In this document: one piece after another, positions 33,611 to 45,000 of the stretch
Position numbering within the stretch: position 1 is the first letter of the stretch
Layout of the letters: every line of letters starts with the position of its first letter
Source: Hydrangea macrophylla
Lineage: Eukaryota > Streptophyta > Magnoliopsida > Cornales > Hydrangeaceae
Direction of reading: 5' to 3'
Length of the DNA stretch: 64,000 bases
Assembly (NCBI GenBank): GCA_033977485.1
Contig: CM066997.1
Coordinates: 76,044,634-76,108,633 of the forward strand
Made by a program: the position numbers and the translations under genes
The notes under the pieces: model-generated
Database searches by the model: none
What the model saw: only the letters and a program-made list of their open reading frames with translations
Told to the model about the DNA's origin: nothing

Positions 33611-34693
33611 ATGGACCCAAACCGAGAAGCTGATGTGAGAATGGATCGTTTGGTAGACTTGGTAACTAATTTCGTTGGTGCCGTTGGTGATCGAGTGCCA
33701 CCGGTAGATGTAAGGCATGCGAATCCAAATCCTGAACCAAGGGTGGACCGTGTTACGATTGAACAATTTTATAAGAGGAAACCGACTCTATTTGATGGGG
33801 GTCCGGATCCGATGACAGCTATTTATTGGGTATCGGATATGGAGCGAATATTCCGTGCTATAGAATGTACCGAGGAGCAAAAGATTACATTTTCCACTGA
33901 TGGGTGAATTTGCTGGAGCAAAGTAGGCCGACCACTTGGGACAAGTTCGTGGAAGAGTTTTACAAACGATACTTTCCTCGAGCAGCTAAGGCACAAAAGC
34001 GCCGGGAATTCATGAATCTCCAACATGGGGATACGACGGTGAATGTATATATCTCCAAGTATAGTGAATTACTTCGATTTGCGAAGGATACGATGATAAC
34101 TGAGGAGAATAAAGCTCGAAAGTTTGAAGAGGGGTTAAGGGATAACATCTAATGTAGGGTGGATACTCACGAATTTGGAACTGTGGCTCAAGTTCAGAAT
34201 GCAGCTCTCATAGCCGAACGAGATATTAACAAATACAAGCAGGGTCAACAAGGAAAGCGACAAGGTGAAGATAAAGGGAAGGGGCAAGGTTTCTTCAAGA
34301 AACCATTTTCACGAGGGCCTGGGTCAAGTTCAGGTGGTTGAGGAAGTTCATTTTCTGAGATGGCTCGACCGATGTGTCCTACATGTAATCGCCGCCACAG
34401 AGGAGTTTGTTATTTACTCAGTACGTGTAACATTTGTAAGCAAGTGGGGCACATATCCAAGAATTGTCCGCAAGCCAGAACACGACCGCCTAGCTCTGTG
34501 AGCTCAGTTCCGGATATGAGGGGTAAATGCTTTGATTGTGGGCAGCCAGGACATTTTTCCAAGGATTGTCCAAAGAAGCAACAACAAGGGTCAAGTTTTA
34601 TGGCGTCTAGTGGGGCAAGACCGGGACCGTCCACTGATAAAGGGAAAGGTGTGGAGCAGAGGCAAGGGAAGTCTTTCAACTTGCACCCGGAAA
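33611..34693 (+). pseudogene. Gypsy gag with two CCHC zinc knuckles
   Basis: The ATG at 33611 opens gag (DPNREADVRMDRLVDLV). A frameshift lies near 33900 and stops follow at about 34150 and 34339. The core reads WDKFVEEFYKRYFP and FEEGLRD. Two knuckles, CNICKQVGHISKNC near 34427 and CFDCGQPGHFSKDC near 34529, are preceded by a CPTCNRRHRGVC motif. The protein would coat and package the RNA; this copy is broken. Confidence 0.85.
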
Positions 34694-34694
34694 T

Positions 34695-37401
34695 GTGTCC
34701 GCTACAGACTCCGTGGTGTCAGGTATACTTCATATCTGTTCACATCCAGCAAGAATTTTAATAGATTCAGGGTCAACACATTCGTTTGTCTCGCTTGAAT
34801 TTGTTAAACATTTGAATAGCATGTTAGAATCTCTAGGGTATGATCTATCTGTTTCAATGTCGTTAAGTGAACCGTTAGTGTCCTCTTCAGTGTTCAAAGC
34901 ATGTGAAATCAGAGTAGGTGATAAAGTATTGACTGTTGACTTAATTCCGTTAACCATCAACTACTTTGACGTAATCTTGGGTATGGATTGGTTGTCTACA
35001 AATCAAGCTACAATTGATTGTGAACAGAAAAGGGTTAATTTCCAGTTACTGGGACAAAAAGAGTTTATCTTCCAAGGAGCTGGATTAACAGCGCCACCGT
35101 ATATGATATCGGCAATTCAGGCTGGGAAGTTGTTGAAAAAGGGTTGTCAAGGATTTCTATGTACTGTAATTGATATACGTGTCACGGGGACTCGGGTTGA
35201 GGATATTTCGATAGTACGAGAGTTTCCAGACGTATTTCATGAGGATCTACCAGACGTATTGATCGAGTGAGAGATTGAGTTTACTATTGAGGTAGCACTT
35301 GGATCACAACTGGTATCGAAGACACCATACAGAATGGCACCCGTGGAATTAAAAGAGTTAAAGAACCAGTTACAAGAGTTGCTCGATAAGGGATTTATTC
35401 GACCTAGTGTTTCTCCGTGGGGAGCACCGGTTTTATTTGTCAAGAAGAAAGACGGAACCATGCGAATGTGTATTGATTATCGGGAGCTGAACAAGTTGAC
35501 TATTAAAAACAAGTACCCATTACCAAGGATCGATGATTTGTTCGATCAGCTTCAAGGAGCTCAAGTTTTCTCGAAGATCAACTTGAGATCGGGCTACCAT
35601 CAATTGAAAGTTAAAGAGGAGGATGTGGAGAAGACAACATTCAAAACTCGATACGGACATTATGAGTTTATGGTCATGCCGTTCGGAGTTACCAATGCAC
35701 CCGCAGCTTTTATGGATTTGGTGAACCGGGTATTCAAGGAATACTTAGATGAATTTGTCATTGTCTTTATTGACGATATTTTGGTGTACTCTAAAAGTGT
35801 TGAAGATCACGAGAAGCATTTACAACTGGTATTACAACGACTTCGTGAGAAGAAGTCATTCGGTATATTGAAGAAATGTGAGTTTTGACTAACCAAGATA
35901 GCATTTTTGGGACATGTGATTTCTAAAGAAGGTGTTTCAATGGACCCGCAGAAAATTGAAGCAGTAGCCAATTGGAATCCACCAAAAAATGTGTCAAAAG
36001 TTCGAAGTTTCTTTGGTTTAGCTGGGTATTACCGAAGATTCATAGAAAATTTCTTAAAAATTGCGATGCCTATGACTCAACTAATGAGAAAAGATGTTCC
36101 TTTTGTTTGGAGTTCCGAATGCGAGAAAAGTTTCAAGGAATTGAAGGCTAGACTTATGACAGCACCGATATTAACGATTCCGTCGGGGACTGAGGAGTTT
36201 GTCGTATTCAGCGATGCTTCTCATCGAGGTTTGGGATGTGTTCTAATGCAGAATGGCAAAGTAATTGCATATGTTTCACGGCAACTGAGACCACACGAAA
36301 CCAACTACCAGACACATGACCTGGAATTAGCGGCGCTAATCTTTTCCTTGAAGATTTGGAGGCATTATCTGTACGGGGAACGGTGTGAAATTTACACGGA
36401 TCACAAGAGCTTGACGTACATATTCACTCAGAGAGACTTGAATATGAGACAGAGACGGTGGTTGGAATTGATGAAAGATAATGATTTATCGATTCAATAT
36501 CACCCAGGGAAGGCCAACGTGGTGGCCGATGCATTAAGCCGAAAGTCAACAGGAAACTTAACTTATGTTTTGACTTCTCAAAAGTAGCTGATTTATGAAA
36601 TGGAGCTATTGAAACTTGAGGTAATTCCAAAAACTGGGGGAGCTTTGATGGCGGCTATTATAGCACAACCGACACTTGTGGATGAAATTAGAATGAAACC
36701 ACTTCAAGATCCAAATTTGAGGAGGATTTGTGATGGAATACCTGAGGGTAAGCAACCGGATTTCACTTATGTGGATGTTGTATTGAAATACAGAAATCGA
36801 ATATGTGTACCCGATATTACTGGGATTAAAGAGACGATTCTAGAAGAGGCACACAATACCAAATATTCTATTCATCCGGGGAGTACTAAAATGTATTGTG
36901 ATCTACGAGAGAATTATTGGTGGTTTGGAATGAAGTAGGAAATAGCCGAACACATGGCAAAATGTATGGTATGTCAACACGTAAAAGCAGAACATCAAAG
37001 ATCAGCGGGGTTGTTACAACCATTGCCAGTACTAGAATGGAAATGGGAGAGCATCACGATGGATTTTGTAGCAGGTTTACCAAAATCTAGAAGATCAAAT
37101 GATAGTATTTGGGTAATTGTTGATCGATTAACCAAGTCTGCGCATTTCCTACCAATTAAGACTAATGATCCGATAAAGTTGGTAGAGTTGTATGTAGGAA
37201 ATTGTAAGGCATCATGGAGTTCCAGTGTCTATTATCTCGAATAGAGATAGTATATTTACATCAAGATTTTGGAAGGGTTTACAAGAGGCTATGAGCACAA
37301 AGTTGAATTTTAGTATAGCTTTCCCTTCGCAAACTGACGGACAATCAGAGCAGGTAATTCAAATATTAGAAGACATGCTTAGACTATGTATTCTTGATTT
37401 T
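34695..37401 (+). pseudogene. Gypsy pol: protease, RT, RNase H, partial integrase
   Basis: A single frame runs from 34695 to about 37210, broken by stops at 35268, 35886, 36585 and 36936. Protease has LIDSGSTHSF (34758). RT has [13 protein letters not shown] and the catalytic FIDD at 35766-35777. RNase H has [11 protein letters not shown] (about 36205) and YTDHKSL. Integrase has the H..H..C..C zinc region (CMVCQHVK) and the first catalytic Asp (ITMDFVAGLP). A frameshift near 37210 follows, and the usual DRD region reads ISNRDSIFTS. Similarity ends at 37401 where LTR sequence begins. Non-functional. Confidence 0.9.
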
Positions 37402-38121
37402 AATCGCTCCAAGACTCGTGTAAATGTTGTAACCGGAGCTTAGAATGTTATGGATACCTTTCAAACTCATGTTTTGTGGTTTGGAGTATATTGGTTGAGA
37501 GTTGAGTTCAAAATTATTTGTTTTGTTTGGTTTTGTGGAAAATTGGGAATTTAGGAGTGTTGTAACACTTTTGGAGATCTTGTCTAATGTTTAAAAACAT
37601 GTTAATATATCTTGGGAATGGTTTGGAATGATTTTAGAATGGTTTTGAAGTGTTTTTGGAAAGTTTCATGAAGTTTGGTTTGGTTTTGAGAGTGTTTGGA
37701 ATCTACAGAACAAGAGAAACTGCTGTCAAAATGAGTGCTGCAGAATATGGATCGATCCGGTGCATCTGGAGATGCCAAAAATGAGGTTCTGTTAAAACCA
37801 AATCAATCCGATTTTGGGGCGGATTGATCCGCATGTCATTTTGCTGCACTGTCGACTTTTACGGAACCGGACATAACTTCTTCTAGAAAATTCGGTTTCA
37901 CGCGCCGTTTTTTGCGTTGGAACCGGGACTCAAAAACCTATATTTTGGTATAAAATTTGTTGTATTTTATTAAAGACCATTTTGCCCTTGGGCTTGTTTT
38001 GTCTAACTCAAAGGTTGATTTGAGCGTGTTTTCATTTCTATTTATTCCTAACTTGGTGTTTGAAGACCTTGGTGGCGTGCCACGTGTCCTAGGTTCACAT
38101 GTGTGGATCCGGGGCATGACA
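37402..38121 (+). repeat. Truncated 3' LTR of the Gypsy element
   Basis: Matches 32650-33392 of the 5' LTR with scattered substitutions and loss of about 25 bp covering one GGATCGATCC motif. It ends GGGGCATGACA. Its first 1.5 kb is missing. Confidence 0.85.
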
Positions 38122-38193
38122 TTGAGCCCCACAATGCCACTAAGAGAGTGATAGAGTGTGGATGCGAGTGTTAGTGAGATTTGTCACTGCCCC
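38122..38193. repeat. Inverted-repeat arm to the right of the Gypsy element
   Basis: CCCCACAATGCCACTAAGAG through TTTGTCACTGCCCC is the inverted partner of 31085-31148. A few extra bases (TTGAG) remain between the arm and the LTR. Confidence 0.7.
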
Positions 38194-38988
38194 AAACATT
38201 ACTCTTTAGGTTTATAGGGTTTTATTTGCATGTTTTTGAATGATTTTAGGAGTCTAGATGGTATATTTGAGTCCGACTAAGTTACCATATAAGTTAGGAG
38301 TATTTTTAGTATGTTATAACTTGGTTTCCAAGTTAGACAAAGTCTTTAATTAGGTAGTAAAGAATAAAAAAATAATAATTTTTATTTCCTTAAAGGATTA
38401 GGTTTGTTAGCTTATAAATAGAGGGTATGTAAAAGTTTTAAGGAATTCAACTCTTATCAATTTTATTATTCAATCAATATATTTTATTTTCTCGCCCAAC
38501 GAGTGTTCTTGGTGGATTCCAAGTTTGTTCTACAAGGATTTTAACGATGTTTGAGTTCTTCCACGATCCCATGAAACACAGATATCTAATTATTTCACTT
38601 CGAAAAAAAAAAAAAAAAAAAGGTAAGATAAAAGGAAAAAAGGGAAACTACAAGAGCACACGGGCATACCCCAGAAAATGGGATGGATAAATGACCAATA
38701 TCATTCATATGGTGTCCAAATTACCAATATCATTCAAGTCAGGTACCCTGACACCTCCAAGAACGTGTAAATGCTATGATAAATGGACACATGTAATTGG
38801 CAAAACAAAGGTTAAATTTGACAGTTCAGATTCACTAATTTTAATACTGGAAACCACCCAATTTAATTGAGTTTTTCAAGCAGAAAGAGCAACAGTTGAA
38901 TCAATTCATACTCTGAAACTTAAAATTCACTGCCAAAGTCACTCTATATATTATTTTTAAAAAAAAAAGAAAAAAAAAAGAGGCTCAC
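38194..38988 (+). other. LTR-like fragment and presumed thioesterase intron
   Basis: 38200-38580 resembles the promoter-bearing part of an LTR: a TATA-like TTATAAATAGAGG near 38411, then a run ending TATTCAATCAATATATTTTA, and a CTTGGTGGATTCCAAG phrase. No partner LTR is found. An A run (38605-38622) follows. The interval should also hold intron 2 of the minus-strand thioesterase; no final exon is visible in it. Confidence 0.3.
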
Positions 38989-39469
38989 ATTGGGGGGAGC
39001 AGCAGAGAGATAAGAGATGCTCAATTCACCAAGAAAGAGATCCTTATCTTGGCCCACAACAGTTGTAGCACAAGCAATTGAAACCCTCTCTGCCAAAGCC
39101 GCAACCGCACCTCCATGCAATCCCCCATACACATTCTACAAAAAGAATAAACCCATCAAATTAAATTTCTCAGCAAAATATATATACATATATATATATA
39201 TATATACAGAGAGAGAGTTTACTTACAGTGACAACGGGTTTGACGGAGACGAGACAGGTGACTCGGCCAGGTTCCAGACAGTCGACTTTGATGAGTCCCC
39301 GAATCAGATCGGAGTAGAAGTCCTTTGTATTGCAACTTTGTGGGATTTGTTCGGAGACACCAATCCCCGAGAAGAATTTCATGATTTTGGAGACAGATTC
39401 TGAAGAAAGCTCATCCGAGACGATCATGGTGGTGGTTGCAGGTGGAGTGGACTGTTTGTCGTCCTCCAT
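38989..39469 (-). CDS. Hotdog-fold thioesterase (4HBT/PaaI-like), exons 1-2 only
   Basis: Minus-strand ATG at 39469 opens exon 1 (39469-39227, 81 codons). A GTAAGT donor, a 91-bp intron with a TA/CT microsatellite and a TTTTTGTAG acceptor follow. Exon 2 (39135-38989, 49 codons) ends at AAT before GTGAGC. Phases agree. The protein has LIRGLIKVDCLEPGRVTCLV, then GGLHGGAVAALAE with the HGG and active-site-helix pattern of the ACOT13/PaaI-like thioesterases, and FLGELSISYLSAAPPN. Family members hydrolyse acyl-CoA thioesters, often in peroxisomes, plastids or mitochondria. They are about 150-180 aa long, so roughly the last 45 residues (final strands) should lie in a third exon. I do not find it before the Gypsy element at 38121, so the gene is either cut or has a very long last intron. 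Confidence 0.65.
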
Positions 39470-39628
39470 ATCTCTCTCTCTCGTAGTATTACAACTCTTA
39501 ACTTATTTTTAGCGGGGAAGTGAGTGGTTAAGATTAAAAGTTCTTAGCATGTTCATGTGGTGTGATGGGCTCACTGAATAATTTCTCCGCCGATTCATTT
39601 ATTGGACACTTTCCATGTTATCACTGTA

Positions 39629-40229
39629 AGTCCGTTTGGTATGATTATACAATAGAATAGAATAGAATAGAAAAGAAAAGAATTGAATTGATTTGCAATT
39701 CTAATTCTCTTGTTTGGTATGAAAAAAATAGAATTGAAGAGAATTATTGCTATTTTCTAAAATACCGCAGACTTTCATTACCCGAATAGACGAAGAACAT
39801 ATGAACAGACGAAGAAGAAGAAGAAGATTCACAGAAGAAGAAAAAGAAGATGATTCAAAGAAGGAGAAGAAGATTCGTAAAAAAAAAAGAAGAAGAAGAT
39901 GAAAGAAGAAGACCGAAGACGCAGAAGACACAGAAGAAGACGCAGAAGACGAAGAAGAAGACCGAAGACGAAGACGAAGAAGAAGAAGAAGAAGCAGCTG
40001 AGAAAGGAAGACGATGAACAGTAGGGGTAGTTTGGGAAAAGTGAAGACCCCAAATCAATTCTTGCCAAATCCGACCATTTTTGGTTGGATTTGTAAACAG
40101 CCCAAAACAAGAATTGGGTAGAATTCAAAATGAATTCATTTCTTGTTTTGTGTCATACCAAACACAAGAATTCCACAAAATAGAATTACAAATGAATTCT
40201 ATTCTAGTTTGTGGCATACCAAACGGACT
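39629..40229. mobile_element. MITE with AGTCCGTTTGGTATG termini, upstream of the thioesterase
   Basis: AGTCCGTTTGGTATGATTAT on the left and GGCATACCAAACGGACT on the right are inverted. The similarity continues inward through TAGAATAGAAT/ATTCTATTCTA and repeated CAAGAATT / AATTCT words. 601 bp, non-coding, about 160 bp upstream of the thioesterase start codon. The right arm resembles 20985-21110. Target duplication unclear. Confidence 0.6.
39790..40015. repeat. Polypurine GAA/GAC tract inside the MITE
   Basis: About 225 bp almost wholly of purines on the plus strand (GAAGAAGAAG, GACGAAGACG). The apparent poly-Ser/Leu/Phe ORFs on the minus strand are artefacts of this tract. Confidence 0.85.
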
Positions 40230-40708
40230 GTGTATGTTCCAATTTTGACACTTTCAATCACTACAATTTTACTTTAGGTTCAATAAAGTCCGACTATCAA
40301 ACAAAATATAAATTATATGTACTGTACAAAAATAAAGTATATTTATTGAATTTTCTTAAACGACAATATGGGTATAGAGAGGCGGGTGTAAAGTTTATTT
40401 TCTTTAGATAAATTTACTATTACACCTCTAATGATATCTCAAGTGTGCGTTATGTGACCTTTTTTTTTTATTTTGTCAAAAATTATAATAGATTTTTACG
40501 AATATACAACATTGAACCTATGAGCAAATGCAGTGGTGTGAAAAATGGTAAGGTAAATTTAGGCTAAATTCGTGTACCAAGATAGGAAGGGTCACAGTGA
40601 TGTAATTGACGAAAGGACGAAGGGAATGCTAACTGTGGGTGGGCCGACAGAGGCATTGCAGATTGATGGTATACAAGCATAAGCATTGTCGTTTGGTCCA
40701 TTTTTTAA

Positions 40709-41589
40709 GGATAAATTGCAAATTACACCCCTGTAGTTTAAGTGTTGTGACAATTTGGTCTCTATGGTTTCAATTTTGGCAATTTACACCATATAGTTTA
40801 AAAATTGTGCAAAATCCACCCAAGTACAAAATAAGCAAGGGCACAATGGGAATATCACATTATTTCCAGCCCAAAATTACCCTATGTGTCCATAAACCCA
40901 GGAGTGTAGTTCAATGGGACCAGAAGCTTATACGGGGGTTTTGGGACAGCGCCCCCACCGGATTATTTTGGGTAAAAATAGTATAATTTTATATGATTTT
41001 TTATACAAACTAATTTATCCCATGAATAACTTATAATCTTCTAAACAATCCGATACACTTAAAGCTTATAATAATTTGATAATATCTTATAATCTTTTAA
41101 ACCACATATGCCAATATCTTATAATCTTTTAAACAATCCAATACACTAAAAGCTGGACACGCAATGTCACACAAATATCAAAGTGAAATTGATAAAAATA
41201 AATTAAAAAACTAAAGCTTATAATACAAAATTTTTGTGAAAAAATTATGGGATAGATTAGTTTGTACCAAAAAAAAAAACAGAATTATACTATTTCTACC
41301 CAAAATAAATAAATATATATATATATATATTTATCGGGTAGGGGCATTGGCCCCGATCCTCCGTATAAGCTTCTGCTCCCACTGAACTACACTTCTGGGT
41401 CAGTCCCTGCACATGGGGTCATTTTGGGCCAGAAATAATGTGATATTTCCATTGTGTCCTTGCTTATTTTGTAATTAGGTAGATTTTGCACAATTTACAA
41501 AGTATAGGGTGTAAATTGCCAAAATTGAAACTATAGGGACCAAACTGTCACAACCCTTAAACTACAGTGGTGTAATTTGCAATTTACCC
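40709..41589. mobile_element. Mutator-like foldback element with ~300-bp inverted repeats
   Basis: Termini GGATAAATTGCAAATTACAC and the inverted GTGTAATTTGCAATTTACCC start arms that stay paired for roughly 300 bp (ending near 41020 and 41230). They include GACAATTTGG and the GGTCATTTTGG/CCAAAATTACC region. An exact 9-bp duplication ATTTTTTAA lies at 40700-40708 and 41590-41598. Long inverted repeats with 9-bp duplications define Mutator-like elements. No transposase. Partial arms of the same family occur at 41935-42050 and about 58100-58310. Confidence 0.75.
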
Positions 41590-41934
41590 ATTTTTTAATT
41601 AATCTTCGCTTTTTGTTTTTATTTATTTTAAAGATAACCCAAACGGCAAAGGATTTGCCAGCCGATGTCGGGACGGAATTGCCTTTGCTGGCTAGGGTTA
41701 CTTGTGAAAAAAAAAAAAAAACCAAACAGGAAAGACTTTGTCGACTGGGATGGGACAGTAGGCCCTCTGTCGTTTCGTCAATCACATGACAATTGATTTG
41801 CCGTTTGGTTATATGCCTGTATAGTAAGAAAAATTTGCTAAATGGTAAACTTAAGTTCCACTACTATACGTAATGCAAAGTAACACCATTGTGAGAAACT
41901 AGTATGGTAACTATACTAAGTTACCCTACATACT

Positions 41935-42050
41935 AATACCACTGCATATGCTCTAATGAAACTGTAAGAACCAAAGTGTCAAAATTGAAACTACAAAAGC
42001 CAAATGACATCACACCCAACTCTAGGGGTGCAGAGTATAATTTACCCTAT
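41935..42050. repeat. Partial arm of the same Mutator-like family
   Basis: GTCAAAATTGAAACTACAAA..CTAGGGGTGCAG..ATAATTTACCCT is a diverged copy of the right arm of 40709-41589. It sits just outside the long LTR that starts at 42067. Confidence 0.45.
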
Positions 42051-42066
42051 CTAGATCCACGGTTAT

Positions 42067-45000
42067 TGTCACGCCCCGGAATAGCAAAATAGGGAAAAAT
42101 AAATTTTCATTTTTGGATTCGTGGACACGTGATGGGTTGATTAACCATTTTGTCCTTTTTAACTCCGCACATGTATTCATAAGGGAAATACTAAACATGA
42201 ACATAACTTAATCTTAACAGAACACAAATATAGCAGCGGAGATATAACGATTTACAACAACTTCAAACTTATTACATTGAGGTCATACTAAACTCAAACA
42301 TAAGCTTAAACACTAAAATAACTGTATTCCAATCTCCAGTTTGGTTCTATCCTTCCTTAGCTTCTCAATACTGCATCCTGAGCTCACCTTTCTGCCTTAG
42401 CAAACCTACAACACTCTAAACATGGGAATGTCCAGGATGTAAAATGCCTGTCAGCTTTGGAACAAAGCTGAGTGAGTAACACAACCACACAATAATCTAT
42501 AATACAAAACGTCTCTCAACTCACGTCATAGATTAGTATCTTAAGATATGGTTAGTCTCTTATCGAAAGACGCATTCTTTCATGGGCATAGTAAAGGTCT
42601 CAACTAAAACATGTAAGCAGTAACACATATCTCAACATTTCTTTCATAGAATACATTCTTCTCATCAATGAGGTGTCCATATACTACAACATTAACTAAA
42701 TCCATGAAACCTTATCCAAATAACAACTACTAACTCGCCCAACCAGGTATTAGAAGAGAATGCGGACAATAGATACCACTTGCTTCAATATCCCTGAACG
42801 TTATCACAGTCCATCAGAGCCTGACACGGAGTCCCAACTCTGAACAACCCCACTAGGAGACTAGCACCATACTTGACCAAAACCATTATTCACAAATCGA
42901 GCTACCTCATACTAACCAAACCATCTTGTACTGACCAAAACACTTCTAACCTTCACTTCGTCACGAAGAGCCGAAGTGTTCACACAATCTTCACTTCGTC
43001 ACAGAGAATCGAAAAGATGCACAACTTTTGCAACCGTCACTTCGTCACGAAGACCGTATCTGTTTCGTCAATGAAGGATCAAAAGGATACACAACTTTCA
43101 CAATCGTTATTTCGTCACGAAGACCGTATCCATTTCATCCATGAAGGATCAAAAGGATACACAGCTTTCACAATCATCATTTCGTCACGAAGACCGTATC
43201 CGTTTCATCATGAAGAATCGAAAGGATATGTCACTTTCACAACCATCATTTCGTCACAAAGACCGTATCCGTTTCATCCATGAAGGATCGAAAGGATACA
43301 CAACTTTCACAATCGTAATTTTGTTACGAAGACCGTATCCGTTTGTTACGAAGAATTGAAAGGATACAACACTTTCACAACCGCTATTTCATCACGAAGA
43401 CCGTATCCGTTTCATCCATGAAGGATCGAAAGGATACACAACTTCCACAATCGTCATTTCGTCACGAAGACCGTATCCGTTTCTTCCATGAAGGATCGAA
43501 AGAATACATAACTTTCACAATCGTCATTTTGTCACGAAGATCGTATCTGTTTCGTCCATGAAGGATCGAAAGGATACACAACTTGACCACTCCTGATGTC
43601 ACCAAATCGATTCCTGTCGTAAACCAATAATGCTCTCGTCACTTATTTCAAGGTTCGGCTCCTTATACAACCTCCGAATACGATTCATCATCATCACACT
43701 TATAATCATCCTAGTCCCCAAGCACATCTCCATAAGTTCCACACCTATATGAACCCTTTTACAAGCTCATATCCTCAACAGTACAATCAAAACACGACTA
43801 ACTAGCAATACTTATGATAGAAACATACCACTCACTATTAACGCAATAATCATGTTGTACAATATACTCCTAGCTTGGGTGTGAACTCTCAATGGTCATA
43901 GTAGGATTAGGCATACACTACCATATTCATCAACATGCCATATCTATAACGACGGAAACATAGCATATAGCTCATGGATCTATAACATGGATTTGATACC
44001 AACAAGCATATAGATAAAACTCTTAACATGCTCACCGATGCGATGGTACCACCATAGCACGACATATTCATAACAACACAGATACTGGAAAACTAGCATC
44101 ACCAATCAACACAATGCATAAACAATAAATCATACAATTAGCTTGTATATATCTTGAATATGTCATAATACTGATTAGAGTGAGTTTAAGAAACTCACTT
44201 AGATAATATAGTAAGTCACAGATCCTCTGTAGCAGCTAACCGTCAAGTTCTATAACATAAAACAGGATAAACGGGATTAAGTATAAGTGCTAATAACAGA
44301 GGTAAAATGGTAATTTTACCAAATGAGGATATAAACCTCAAGGTAATGATCTACGTATCATTCTAAGTCCAATGCCATTGACTAGACTCAAATCGGAGTT
44401 CGTCCCGTTTTATGAGGTAAAAGGAAGGGCTTTCTAGACTAACGTGGGCCCTAAAGACAAGTTATATTATTGACCTTATAAAAAGGTCATCAAACTTTAA
44501 GGGAACGTTATAAACATCATTCTAAGACTCTAGGAACTAACCGTGTAATTTTGGAGTCCTATTATTATGAATTATTTAAGATAAAACATTATAGAATATG
44601 ATCGTATTGGTCCTTACATACATAAGTATAACCAAACATAAGAATAGGACCTGGAAATATTATTATTAAATACTAGACATTAAAATACACTCTCAGCATT
44701 TATCTCATAATTTTTGGAGCTCGTTTGGTATTTTTAATAATTAATATACTCTTAAAATAGCTCGTTGTTAATTATTAAAACAAATACTAATATATTGTAT
44801 TATAACTTTATAATTTACATAATATAATAAAATAGTCTTAGGGTCATTACCCTAATTTTCCAAAATTTACTAATATGTAAATGTATTTAAATGCTATTTA
44901 AATACTATAGAAAAAAATAGTTATTATTTATTATTTATATTGTACATATAATAATAAATACATATATTATTATATGATGTAATAATAATAATACTCAGAA

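Larger units (their letters stand above)
31149..38121 (+). mobile_element. Ty3/Gypsy (Tekay/Del-like) retrotransposon with internal deletion
   Basis: The 5' LTR (31149-33392) starts TGTAACACCC. It is followed by a tRNA-Met-type primer site, gag with two CCHC knuckles, protease, RT, RNase H and part of integrase. The polymerase reading ([20 protein letters not shown]) is like Tekay/Del chromoviruses. At 37402 the integrase passes directly into LTR position 32650, so the end of integrase, the polypurine tract and the first 1.5 kb of the 3' LTR are deleted. Several stops and frameshifts make it defective. No clear 5-bp target duplication (GTTGG against TTGAG). Confidence 0.9.

Noticed and set aside
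39701..40128. Minus-strand Ser/Phe/Leu-rich ORFs
   Set aside because: Translation of a polypurine/polypyrimidine tract inside a MITE.
42873..43561. Three overlapping ORFs and a CRISPR-like look of the repeats
   Set aside because: The ORFs follow a 70-bp repeat whose period is not a multiple of three, and the units are contiguous without unique spacers in a plant genome, so it is a tandem repeat in an LTR.
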